Below the pieces are notes generated by a model. It was not told where the DNA came from and searched no databases. It saw only the letters and a list, made by a program, of their open reading frames with translations. A program made the position numbers and the translations under genes. Below are positions 17,083-24,197 of a stretch of DNA of 38,439 nt, one piece after another (within the stretch, counting starts at the first letter, position 1; each line of letters starts with the position of its first letter). Origin of the DNA: a virus; the IMG/VR virus record IMGVR_UViG_3300042890_002106, positions 1-38,439 of that record; one strand, given 5' to 3'.

Positions 17083-17525
17083 CCCTTTCCCTCCGGCCCC
17101 GGCGGCAGCGGCATCCAGTGGGTGACTTCCCACATCGAAATCATTCCTTGCCACTTCCACCGTGGCTGCCTGTTTCGCTCCTGCTTGGCGAACGTGTTGA
17201 TCTCGTAGACCATCTCGCAGACGTTGCCCGTCTGGCATCGGACTAAGCATGTGAAACGGAAGCCGTTCGCCTCGTTCAAATCAGGCAACCTCTCTCCCAC
17301 CGGCACCCACCGCCGATCCTCGCGGAGCCGGGCGATCTCTGCCTCCAGGCTCTCAACCTTGTGGTGCAACGTCGAGATAGACCGCCGATCCTCGACCAAC
17401 TCGTCCAGCCGCGTCGCCGTTTCCAGCAGGCAGGCATTAGCACATCCGTCCCCGCTCTGGATGTCGCGGGCGAGGATTCGCAGCGCGGAGATCAGCGTTG
17501 CGTCGGGTGTTCGTCGATCACTCAC
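17079..17525 (-). CDS. DUF551-domain protein
   Basis: A 148-aa protein starting GTG 17525 with GGAGG upstream. Residues 1-70 are a coiled-coil-like part (LDELVEDRRSISTLHHKVESLEAEIARLRED). The C-terminal 80 residues are a DUF551 domain, with WVPVGERLPDLNE at its start and WEVTHWMPLPPGPEG at its end. DUF551 proteins are common in phage genomes and have no proven function. A second DUF551-like segment occurs at 19261..19464 in this genome. Confidence 0.82.
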   Translation of the reverse strand: MSDRRTPDATLISALRILARDIQSGDGCANACLLETATRLDELVEDRRSISTLHHKVESLEAEIARLREDRRWVPVGERLPDLNEANGFRFTCLVRCQTGNVCEMVYEINTFAKQERNRQPRWKWQGMISMWEVTHWMPLPPGPEGKG

Positions 17526-18165
17526 GCCCCACCTCCTTCACCGCCACGCCCGCAGAGGCCTCCAACTCGGCAACGCGGGCCTTGAGCGTGTCCGCCTCCA
17601 TGACCGCGGCCGCAAAACGGTCGGCCGTGAGCGCCTGCGTGATTCTCTCGGCTCGCAGGGCATCACGCTCGCGGATCGCGGCGTCACGCTCTTGCGTCAG
17701 CCGTTCCGCTTTGATGAACGCCTCGTCGCATTCTCGATCCAGCGCCGCCACGGCGCATTCACGCAGCCGCTCTGCCTGCCGTTCCTCGTCGCTCACGACG
17801 CGGACGGACTCGCCGGGCCTGAGATTTCCGCTCTGGCGCAGAGCATTGTGCCACTGACCAGGGAAGAATATTCTCCGCGGGTCAACCGTCACCTCCAGCG
17901 TCACCCGCTCGGTGCGCATGCCGTCCCCCTTGTTTTCCTGATCCACCGCCGATGATGCCGAAACACTTTTCGGAATCATCGCCCGCCCCAATCCGTCGCA
18001 CTCCTTGCACGATTCCCGGCATCGGTGATCCATGCCGTACCCCCCGCAAGCAGTGCAGGCAAACGGTGCCGCAATCGCCTCCCCCAGCGTTGGCAGCGGC
18101 CCCGTCCGGTTGTCCTCTGCCGCTCGGACGGCGGCGTCCCTTGCTGTGTCCTTGCACCAAGTCAC
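17518..18165 (-). CDS. zinc-finger and coiled-coil protein, unknown
   Basis: A 215-aa frame starting GTG 18165, directly after the upstream stop with GGGAGGGG ahead. Residues 37-60 hold CTAC, CRESC and CKEC pairs in a DnaJ-type zinc-ribbon arrangement. Residues about 110-210 are a long charged coiled coil (EERQAERLRECAVAALDREC, ERLTQERDAAIRERDALRA). A second start at ATG 17919 (Met83) has its own strong AAGGGGGA site, so the region may encode both a full-length and a shorter coiled-coil product. The function is unknown. Confidence 0.7.
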   Translation of the reverse strand: MTWCKDTARDAAVRAAEDNRTGPLPTLGEAIAAPFACTACGGYGMDHRCRESCKECDGLGRAMIPKSVSASSAVDQENKGDGMRTERVTLEVTVDPRRIFFPGQWHNALRQSGNLRPGESVRVVSDEERQAERLRECAVAALDRECDEAFIKAERLTQERDAAIRERDALRAERITQALTADRFAAAVMEADTLKARVAELEASAGVAVKEVGRE

Positions 18166-18372
18166 TCACCCCTCCCGCGGCGTTGCCGCTTCCTGTTGAT
18201 CCGCCAGATAATCCCACCAATCCGCCACTTGCCTGAGCCACTTCGCGGCCTTGCGCCACTCTTGCGGCTGGCCCTTGATGCCGTCCGCAATCGGCACTTC
18301 CACAGACGCCTCCAGCGGCTGGGCCTCGCCGCGAATCGATCCGCGGTGCCGAAGGTCGCGTGGTTTCTTCAT
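18166..18372 (-). CDS. small hypothetical protein, 68 aa
   Basis: A 68-aa protein from ATG 18372, overlapping the upstream stop (ATGA). It contains a basic N terminus (KKPRDLRHRGS) and an amphipathic aromatic helix EWRKAAKWLRQVADWWDYL. No family is recognised. The coupling and the downstream GTG start suggest it is expressed. Confidence 0.55.
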   Translation of the reverse strand: MKKPRDLRHRGSIRGEAQPLEASVEVPIADGIKGQPQEWRKAAKWLRQVADWWDYLADQQEAATPREG

Positions 18373-18731
18373 AGCCCCGTCGCCGTCGTGCCGGGCTTGT
18401 ACGGGCCGTTGCTGTAGCCGAGATCGAGTTGAATCAGCCTGACGGTAGCGCCCCGCAGTTCCGCTTGCGACAGCAGCCGCCACAACGATCCGCTGCCAAC
18501 GAACACCCAGGTGGTCGGGTCGCCGGTCGGCACCGAGTCGGGAAAGCCCCGCCAGTCGGCGTAGCCGGGGAACGTTTGCCCGTTGATCGTGACCGTCACC
18601 CAGCCCCTGAACAGCGTCGTCCGTGGGATCACCGCCGGGACCGGCGACTTCCGAGGGGCCATCGCCCCCTCGCCGGACGCACCAACAAGAACCAAAGCCG
18701 CCACCGCTACCAACGTCGAGAGAAAACGCAT
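18369..18731 (-). CDS. small exported protein of unknown function
   Basis: A 120-aa protein with a clear signal peptide: MRFLSTLVAVAALVLVGASGEGA, with a likely cleavage near residues 20-24. The mature part is beta rich with Trp and Gly (RGWVTVTINGQTF, WVFVGSGSLWRLLSQ). AAAGGA lies 10 bases before the start. Export of a phage-encoded protein from the infected or lysogenic host is unusual and fits a lysogenic-conversion (moron-type) gene, although the region is in the lytic-direction operon. Confidence 0.65.
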   Translation of the reverse strand: MRFLSTLVAVAALVLVGASGEGAMAPRKSPVPAVIPRTTLFRGWVTVTINGQTFPGYADWRGFPDSVPTGDPTTWVFVGSGSLWRLLSQAELRGATVRLIQLDLGYSNGPYKPGTTATGL

Positions 18732-18791
18732 CGAGAAGAATCCTTTCGAAAAAAGTCGTGGCCGCCGTCGTGACGCACCACCCGAATCAAG

Positions 18792-18856
18792 ACGCGATGG
18801 AGGAATCGAACCTCCGTTTCCCGCAAGGCGGGATCCTGCCACTGGATGAATCGCGT
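18792..18856 (-). tRNA. tRNA-like element with collapsed anticodon loop
   Basis: This 65-nt minus-strand sequence folds as a tRNA. A perfect 7-bp acceptor stem is formed by ACGCGAT and ATCGCGT. A 4-bp D stem (ATCC/GGAT) encloses AGTGGCA, and a 5-bp T stem (GGAGG/CCTCC) encloses TTCGATT. The anticodon arm is abnormal: CCCGC and GCGGG leave only a 3-base CTT loop, or a 3-bp stem with a 7-base loop GCCTTGC that has C instead of U at position 33. Four or so loop bases seem lost, so no sure anticodon can be given. No CCA is encoded. It may be a decayed tRNA, a tRNA mimic or a processing site. It lies between two secreted-protein genes. Confidence 0.6.
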
Positions 18857-18897
18857 GCGCACCGTCGGCCGCAACCGGCTGGGTGACGGAATGTTGT

Positions 18898-19260
18898 TCA
18901 CCGCAGGCTGTAGCGCCGGCAGGCATACCACCGGCCATCCCGCCCCTGTGCCGTGCCCTCCTCAAGCACCGTGCCGCCGTTGTTGCAGCAGGCCGCCAGA
19001 GCCGAGGCCGGACTGCCGCCAACGCCGACGCCTTCGTAGGTCGCGCCGTGGCTTGCAGCGTGAACCATCGAGCCGCTCGCCGCCATCGCCTCGGCGTGGC
19101 CTTGAGCCCCGCGGGTCACCGTCCTGGTGCTCGCGGACGAGCAGCTCCCGCCCGTGCAGGTGCTCGCCCTGGTCGTCGTCACCGAGCGTTTCCAGGGGCC
19201 GGCGTGAGCCGAGGTCGAGAGGATCACCAGAGCCACCACCGCAAGAAATCCATTTCGCAT
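18898..19260 (-). CDS. exported Cys-rich protein (internal start of the DUF551 frame)
   Basis: A 120-aa product starting at ATG 19260, seven bases after a GGAG. It begins MRNGFLAVVALVILSTSAHA, a textbook signal peptide with AHA cleavage. The mature part has a Cys/Ser/Gly stretch, AQGHAEAMAASG, a GVGVGGSP motif, a CC pair and a WYACRRY ending. The pattern of a Gly-His block followed by CC and W-Y-x-C-R-R-Y recalls small secreted proteins I associate with planctomycete genomes, which is recollection and not a search result. Confidence 0.65.
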   Translation of the reverse strand: MRNGFLAVVALVILSTSAHAGPWKRSVTTTRASTCTGGSCSSASTRTVTRGAQGHAEAMAASGSMVHAASHGATYEGVGVGGSPASALAACCNNGGTVLEEGTAQGRDGRWYACRRYSLR

Positions 19261-19464
19261 CGCATCACTCCGTTGAGGCAGTCGCGGCATCGGCATCCAC
19301 CACTCTGGTGTGTACCCAGCCTCGACCAATTCCGGCCGTGGATAAATCCACGTCACCGTGTCGAACACATTGGAAATCGCACACACGGGCCACGACTTGC
19401 CGTCGCTCACCAGACAGTTCTGGTAGTGCTCAGGCAGATGTTCGTCGATCCGTTTCCACATCAT
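18898..19464 (-). CDS. DUF551-like domain fused in frame to an exported protein
   Basis: The full frame of 188 aa starts at ATG 19464, overlapping the clamp stop. Its first 64 residues are DUF551-like: WKRIDEHLPEHYQNCLVSDG at the start and EWWMPMPRLPQ at the end, the normal W-x-P-x-P finish of that domain. There is no stop between the domain and the signal peptide at residue 69. The same bases in the next frame contain TGA just before the internal ATG. Either a single-base change has fused two coupled genes, or both products are made. The exported part is described separately. Confidence 0.6.
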   Translation of the reverse strand: MMWKRIDEHLPEHYQNCLVSDGKSWPVCAISNVFDTVTWIYPRPELVEAGYTPEWWMPMPRLPQRSDAMRNGFLAVVALVILSTSAHAGPWKRSVTTTRASTCTGGSCSSASTRTVTRGAQGHAEAMAASGSMVHAASHGATYEGVGVGGSPASALAACCNNGGTVLEEGTAQGRDGRWYACRRYSLR

Positions 19465-20600
19465 TCCGCCGCCAGAGGCATGACGACAGCGAGGGCTTCT
19501 TCGTGACGCAGAACCACCGCAGACTCCGCGTCGGCGGCGAACACTTCGATGATGGCACCCGGGTCAACATTGCGAAGCCAGCCGCCCACGAACGTCGGAT
19601 CGAGCCGAACGGTGGCCTTGATGCCGGCCATGGTGAGCTCTGCAGTCACCGTCGACTCGCCGTAGTCAGCCGAACGCGCCGCCAGCATCAGCCCGTTGTC
19701 GACGAACGTGAACTGCACGCCGCGGCTGGTCTCGTTGACGACGATGGACGCCTGCCGAACAGCCGCGAGCAGCTCGCCGGCCGTCACCTCGGCGTGGGCC
19801 GGTGGTGCCCGAAACACCTTGTCGGTGCCCGTGCCGAACTCGGGCCGGATGTTGGCCGGGATCACCTCCTGCCACCGCGGAAAGCGCCCGTCGAGCAGTC
19901 GGGCCCAGAGCGTCACGCCGTCCATGTCGGCCACGAGCTCGTTGCCACTGAGGCTGAGCTGAATGGCGTCGTCGGCGTTGGTCGCGGCGAGCTTGGCCAG
20001 CGTGTTGATGGCCTGGGCCGGGATGATGCATGACGCGTCGTCCACCGCCTGATCCACCTCGGCGTAGGCCACGTGCAGCCGCCGGCCGTCCGTAGCCACA
20101 AACGCCACGTCGCCCTTCTTCTGCTCGACCAGCACCCCGCCGAGGGCGTATCGGCTTGAGTCGTCGTCGGTGGCTCCGACGACGCTCTTGACCGCGCGGC
20201 AGAACTGGTCGACCGGGAGCCTGAGGAATGGCTTGCCGGCGTCGACGACACGCTCGGGCCATTCGCCGTCGATCACCGGCAGCGTCCACTGGCCGCGGCC
20301 GGCTGTGATCCGCACGTTGTTGCCGTCGCGGGCAAACGACACGTCGCCCACCGCCATGCCCGCGATTGCCGCCAGCCGGCCGTGCGGCACGACGTACGGT
20401 TCAAAATCGGCCCCCTCGAGGTCGACGAGCACCCGCAGCTCCCCGTTGAACGCCTCAGCCCCGTAGGCCCCGAGGCGCACGCCAGAGAACGTCGCGTGCT
20501 TCGCGTTGATCGCCGGTGCCACCGCGGTCAGAGCCGCTCGCAGATCCGGTGCCGAAATTGTCCAGGCCGTTGCCGGCCGTCTCTTCGCTGCTGTCGTCAT
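19461..20600 (-). CDS. dnaN: DNA polymerase III beta-clamp homologue
   Basis: A 379-aa sliding clamp, normal length for DnaN. Recognisable segments are SSRYALGGVLVEQ and ATDGRRLHVAYAEV (middle domain), DGRFPRWQEVIP (third-domain entry) and a C-terminal VVMPLAAE that matches the M-P-x hydrophobic end of beta clamps. The clamp tethers the polymerase to DNA. A phage-encoded copy with no polymerase gene nearby suggests that the host replicase is recruited to viral DNA or that clamp-dependent processes are redirected. It lies downstream of replication initiation genes. Confidence 0.92.
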   Translation of the reverse strand: MTTAAKRRPATAWTISAPDLRAALTAVAPAINAKHATFSGVRLGAYGAEAFNGELRVLVDLEGADFEPYVVPHGRLAAIAGMAVGDVSFARDGNNVRITAGRGQWTLPVIDGEWPERVVDAGKPFLRLPVDQFCRAVKSVVGATDDDSSRYALGGVLVEQKKGDVAFVATDGRRLHVAYAEVDQAVDDASCIIPAQAINTLAKLAATNADDAIQLSLSGNELVADMDGVTLWARLLDGRFPRWQEVIPANIRPEFGTGTDKVFRAPPAHAEVTAGELLAAVRQASIVVNETSRGVQFTFVDNGLMLAARSADYGESTVTAELTMAGIKATVRLDPTFVGGWLRNVDPGAIIEVFAADAESAVVLRHEEALAVVMPLAAE

Positions 20601-20609
20601 GTCTTCCTC

Positions 20610-21155
20610 CTAGAGAATCCCGTTCAAGGCGTTTCCGCCACCGTTCCCGTTCTTCCGTTCCATTGCCATCACGATCAGCCTGTGGGCCGAGTACATCCCC
20701 AACTGACCCTCGCCAAGTCGATTCAAGATCCTGCCCTTGGTGTCCTCGAGGTCGTCCGGCGACATCACGCCAATCAGCGCCACAAACTCGTTGAACGTCT
20801 CGGCGTCACTCTCGGGAGGCTTTTCCCTGAACGCCTTGCGAAGTGCCCCAACGGCCGCGCCGCTGACGTAGTTGCCGTCACCGGTCCGCTCCTGCTTCCC
20901 AGACCCAAGCGGTCGGCAGTGGGCAATCACCACCGCCGGCAGAGAGCTCCAGTCGTTGAACTCCACCAGGGGGGCAACGCCCCTGAGCATCCGGTCGGTA
21001 GCGTCAGAGGCGTGAGCGGCCGCACACGTCGCCATGGCCGATGCCCACGCGTCGAGGATCACCCCTGGCTGCTCCTGGTCGCCGAGCCAGTCGGTGAGCT
21101 TGGGGAACAGTGCTTGGTGCCGTTTCACCCACACGTTGAACTCGCTGCGCGTCAT
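20610..21155 (-). CDS. putative accessory replication protein
   Basis: A 181-aa protein from ATG 21155, overlapping the initiator stop (ATGA) with AGAGG upstream. The N-terminal segment EFNVWVKRHQALFPKLTDWLGD, then VILDAWASAM, resembles the C-terminal or companion helical domains of phage helicase-loader systems. No ATPase motif is visible, so it is not a DnaC-type loader by itself. Location between the winged-helix initiator and the sliding clamp supports a replication role. The identity is uncertain. Confidence 0.5.
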   Translation of the reverse strand: MTRSEFNVWVKRHQALFPKLTDWLGDQEQPGVILDAWASAMATCAAAHASDATDRMLRGVAPLVEFNDWSSLPAVVIAHCRPLGSGKQERTGDGNYVSGAAVGALRKAFREKPPESDAETFNEFVALIGVMSPDDLEDTKGRILNRLGEGQLGMYSAHRLIVMAMERKNGNGGGNALNGIL

Positions 21156-21919
21156 GTCGACCTCTCTTCCAGTTGGAACGCCTTGGCCTTTGGCTTGCCT
21201 CGCCGCTGAGTCCTGCCGTCGAACTCGCCAGCCAAAACGCGGCTCCAGTTCCGAATGAACCACGTCACGGAGGCTGGATCGGTGAAGAACGTGGATTGAC
21301 CAAGCCGCTCCAGAGCGGCTGTGTAGCCATCCGTGAAGGCTGGCTCCAGCACCAGGCCGAGGGCCTCAGACGGGCATCCCAGGGCGTTGTAGGGCTTTGT
21401 GTTGGGTGTGGCGTTCCAGGCCTGCCGGAACGTCTCCCACGTCCCATGAGCATCAAAGCCATCGGCTTTCGCGGGCGTGTCGGCGGAACACACACGACCG
21501 TAGGGAGTGTGTGTTTCTTCTCTTCTCTTCTTCTTCTTCTTCTCTTCTTCTGGTTGCGCTTCTGTTGCGCTGTCAGCGCAACGGATGCGTTTCATGCGGG
21601 ATTGAGCGAGGGCGCGGACCTTTGCGGACTGCCCGTTGTGGCGGTCAAAGTTGGCAAAACGCACGCCCCGCTCGGTTTCCTCAAGCCAGCCGGCGGCGAG
21701 CATGGCGGCGCCGAAACCCGGGACACCGGCGGTCTCGTCCACCCACTCCAAATCGAGCCCCTCGGCGGTCCCGTCGATGGTGTGAGCGTCGGCCCACGAC
21801 CACAGACGGTGGAGCTTGCCGACCACGGCATCGACGTCCAGGCCAACGGCGCGACGGATTCGGATCACCGCCGGATCGGAGCCGAGGTCGAGTCGCATTT
21901 TGATCCACTCACCGGACAT
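21152..21919 (-). CDS. winged-helix replication initiator-type protein
   Basis: A 255-aa protein (ATG 21919 chosen because the family opens with W-I-K-M; an upstream ATG at 21943 would add 8 residues). The N terminus MSGEWIKMRLDLGSDP, followed by VVGKLHRLWSWADAHT, DGTAEGL and GWLEETERGVRF, is a winged-helix domain of the phage replisome-organiser type. A lysine/glutamate tract encoded by a pure pyrimidine run on the plus strand lies mid-protein. The C-terminal TFFTDPASVTWFIRNWSRVLAGEFDG matches the last helix block of such initiators. It probably binds the phage origin and brings in host helicase. The origin is not located. Confidence 0.72.
   Translation of the reverse strand: MSGEWIKMRLDLGSDPAVIRIRRAVGLDVDAVVGKLHRLWSWADAHTIDGTAEGLDLEWVDETAGVPGFGAAMLAAGWLEETERGVRFANFDRHNGQSAKVRALAQSRMKRIRCADSATEAQPEEEKKKKKRREETHTPYGRVCSADTPAKADGFDAHGTWETFRQAWNATPNTKPYNALGCPSEALGLVLEPAFTDGYTAALERLGQSTFFTDPASVTWFIRNWSRVLAGEFDGRTQRRGKPKAKAFQLEERST
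21514..21551. repeat. 38-base polypyrimidine (CTT-rich) tract inside the initiator gene
   Basis: An uninterrupted C/T run on the plus strand, mostly CTT units, is purine-only on the coding (minus) strand and encodes a charged EEEKKKKKRREE segment. Such low-complexity tracts are prone to replication slippage, and AT/CT-rich blocks inside initiator genes are sometimes part of origins. Nothing else here proves an origin. Confidence 0.7.
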
Positions 21920-22007
21920 CCGTGCCCCCGATCTTCGGTCCATCCCAAATCCAATCCGCCCCGCCGCGTCGAAGCGGCACCGTGCCTATCACGGGGGCGG
22001 CTGCAGC

Positions 22008-22886
22008 TCAGCCGAGATACCGAAACGGGTCGCACTTCGGCGACCGCGACAGCATCGCGCTAGGCGACTTCACCCAGCGGTCAATACAAGCCAGCCCAAT
22101 TCGGCACGCCTCATTGAACGGCTCAAAGCCAGACGAGCCGACGAGACGAAACCCCTCCATCGCATCAGCGAAAAGCTGCACGCAGTCCTTGTTGCGACCG
22201 TCCTTCACTCCAGCGTCGTTCACATAGCGCGCGAAAAACTCGTTGATTTGGTCCCCGTGCTTCCTGTAGGCCAAGAAGTAGCAACAGACGACCGTTCCGT
22301 ATGCTCTTGACTTAGTCAGGTCAATGGCATCAAGAGCCATGATTTCCCTACGAAACTCATCGACAGCCGCGTAGACCGAGCACTGTAGAAACTTGCATCC
22401 CGTGTACTGCCTGTCGGCACCAGAGGAGGCACCGCACATGTACCCGTAGGCCGTTCGGACAGCGTTAGAAAACTTTGCGGTACGAACAAGCGTGCTGCTC
22501 GGCGTGATCTCAGACTCACGCATCGCGCCAAACAAGCGGTCGGTTGATGTCTCGCCTTCCTCTCGACTGTTAAAATGGCCGTAAAGACGCTTTGCATCAT
22601 CCTCGCTTGCGACCACGTACACCCGAACATCGATCTGCTCTGGGGCAACGTCAGGGCGGTCGCACCACACCTTAGACCGCGTGTGCCCCTCAAGCTTGCA
22701 CCGCCCTCCGCTCCACTCGGCCATGTGCACAAGAAGGTGCGCGGCTTCAAGATTGTAAAGGTGCTTCGCGTGCATAGCACGTTTCTCGGTGTCCCGCTGC
22801 CGTGGGTTGTCTGGCACTTCGGCCCACTCGACTGGCGTCATCGTCGTCATGTAGATCTCGTGTCCAATCACAGATTGCATTTCCAT
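22008..22886 (-). CDS. ParB/sulfiredoxin-like domain protein
   Basis: A 292-aa protein with GGGGAC upstream of ATG 22886. The N-terminal half is laid out like small phage ParB-type proteins: VEWAEVPDNPRQRDTE, an L-E-GHTRSKVW motif near residues 66-73 corresponding to the ParB-fold G-H/N-x-R box, and a strand VRVYVVASEDDAKRLY followed by FNSREEGETSTDRLFG. The C-terminal half is helical with several cysteines. Similar proteins are common early phage genes. A nucleotide-binding or nuclease role is likely by fold but unproven. Confidence 0.68.
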   Translation of the reverse strand: MEMQSVIGHEIYMTTMTPVEWAEVPDNPRQRDTEKRAMHAKHLYNLEAAHLLVHMAEWSGGRCKLEGHTRSKVWCDRPDVAPEQIDVRVYVVASEDDAKRLYGHFNSREEGETSTDRLFGAMRESEITPSSTLVRTAKFSNAVRTAYGYMCGASSGADRQYTGCKFLQCSVYAAVDEFRREIMALDAIDLTKSRAYGTVVCCYFLAYRKHGDQINEFFARYVNDAGVKDGRNKDCVQLFADAMEGFRLVGSSGFEPFNEACRIGLACIDRWVKSPSAMLSRSPKCDPFRYLG

Positions 22887-22952
22887 TTGCGTCCCCTTTG
22901 CTTCCTCTCGGTTCCACCACCATCGGCCAGCAGCACCTTGCCGCAGCCGCCA

Positions 22953-23279
22953 TCACCCCACCCTCCACACCATCTGCCGCCTTGCATGGCTCTTCACGGC
23001 CTTGCTCTTCTCCAGCCGGCCCGTCTCAGTGATGGTGCCTGCCCTGGCAAGCGCCATCGTCAGGGCCCCCCAGCCGTTGTGATGTTCAGGCCCGATCCCG
23101 TGCCGCTCGCAGACGACGCGGAACGATTCGGCAAGCACCTCCTGGCCGGCGAGCTCGGCCCGCACGACCGCGGAGGCCCGCTCGATCCAGTCGGCACCGC
23201 CGACAGCCGCCAGGGCCACGTCGCGGGCACGTTCGCCGGCGTCTAGATCGAAATAGGTCTGGCCATTGAATGTGGTCAT
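22953..23279 (-). CDS. small conserved phage protein with an HHNGWGAL motif
   Basis: A 108-aa protein from ATG 23279, coupled by ATGA with GGAGG upstream. The motif GIGPEHHNGWGALTMALARAG followed by ITETGRLEKSKAVKSHAR matches a widespread family of short phage proteins of unknown function that look like winged helices. The amino half is charged and helical. It lies in the early operon. The family is recognised by pattern only. Confidence 0.7.
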   Translation of the reverse strand: MTTFNGQTYFDLDAGERARDVALAAVGGADWIERASAVVRAELAGQEVLAESFRVVCERHGIGPEHHNGWGALTMALARAGTITETGRLEKSKAVKSHARRQMVWRVG

Positions 23280-23596
23280 GCTTTGCCTCCCGTAATCACA
23301 GTGAAGGCTTTGGAGACACAACCAATGCACAGCCATGCCGTATTCGACTCGTAGTCCGGCTCTTGCCCGAACTCCATAACGGTCCCGGCTTGTACCCCAC
23401 ACTCACTGCATGACGGAGGCCTAGTCCACGAATCGTTTCCAATCGCTTCATTTACTTGGCTGGGAGTCGGGTTGTCGCCGAGCGACAGAAGTTTGGCACG
23501 CACGGACGCGACGAAGTAGTAGTCGCCGTGTTCGTACTGCTTCTCCCATCGCTGACGTGCAGTCGCCGCTAATGATTCTGGCGTGATCAGTTTCAT
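23276..23596 (-). CDS. small zinc-ribbon protein, early region
   Basis: A 106-aa protein from ATG 23596, overlapping the upstream stop (ATGA). It has an N-terminal helix LITPESLAATARQRWEKQYEHG and two metal-binding CxxC pairs, CSECG and CIGC, about 30 residues apart, a zinc-ribbon layout. There is no membrane segment and no enzymatic motif. The function is unknown. Confidence 0.6.
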   Translation of the reverse strand: MKLITPESLAATARQRWEKQYEHGDYYFVASVRAKLLSLGDNPTPSQVNEAIGNDSWTRPPSCSECGVQAGTVMEFGQEPDYESNTAWLCIGCVSKAFTVITGGKA

Positions 23597-23829
23597 GCCA
23601 AAGCCCTCCGCTCCGACATGAAGAACGCATAGACCCACGTGTGGCCGCGCCGCTCAAGGGCGTAGTAGTGCATGTGCTCGTTGCCGGGCACCTCGAGGTG
23701 GTCCGGAAGTTCCTCGCACGATCCGATCTCAACTGTGTTGCCGTCGTCGTAGCCGCCGATCAGCGGTGCCATCACCTGCACCGGCTCAGGCGATCCGTGC
23801 GGCACGTAGTGCCAGCCGTCTGGAATCAT
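23593..23829 (-). CDS. small hypothetical protein, 78 aa
   Basis: A 78-aa protein coupled to both neighbours by ATGA overlaps. It opens with MIPDGWHYVPHGSPEPV and ends GHTWVYAFFMSERRALA, with no conserved domain recognised. Aromatic and acidic residues dominate, so it could be a small soluble inhibitor or regulator. No further inference is justified. Confidence 0.6.
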   Translation of the reverse strand: MIPDGWHYVPHGSPEPVQVMAPLIGGYDDGNTVEIGSCEELPDHLEVPGNEHMHYYALERRGHTWVYAFFMSERRALA

Positions 23830-24197
23830 TCCGCACCCCTTGATTGCAGGATCACAGAGAACGCCTCAGCCGCCGCCTTCTGGTAACGGATGTGGCAGGC
23901 GTTCAACGCCTCGCTCACCATCCGCCGAGCGTGTGGACGCTCCCTGTTTGCACTCGCACGGCCGAGGTAAAACGCCTTTACCAAAAGCTCTGCCGGATGC
24001 TCGTTGGAGCTGAGCAATTGTTTCAGGCCGACCGACTCCCAATCACGCTCGTGAGCGAAGCACCCGAGCTCCTCGTCTCGGATGAAACGGGCCTTGCGGT
24101 CCTGCTCGGCCTGGTCCTCCATGTAGTGATGCCAAGGTCCGTTTGCTGGATCGCCCTCGGGCCGCGGCCGGACGCGGTCTTCTTCAACCTTGGACAT
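23826..24197 (-). CDS. small hypothetical protein, 123 aa
   Basis: A 123-aa protein with start ATG 24197 inside the RecT end, preceded by GAGGAG. It is helical and strongly charged (EDQAEQDRKARFIRDEELGCF, AELLVKAFYLGRASANRER). It follows RecT and could be a recombination partner. A nuclease motif, as expected for a RecE or exonuclease partner, is not visible. Confidence 0.6.
   Translation of the reverse strand: MSKVEEDRVRPRPEGDPANGPWHHYMEDQAEQDRKARFIRDEELGCFAHERDWESVGLKQLLSSNEHPAELLVKAFYLGRASANRERPHARRMVSEALNACHIRYQKAAAEAFSVILQSRGAE

Noticed and set aside
21920-22007. Two small hairpins upstream of the initiator gene as a terminator
   Set aside because: Both stems are about 5 bp and no T run follows on the minus strand, so nothing beyond chance in GC-rich DNA.
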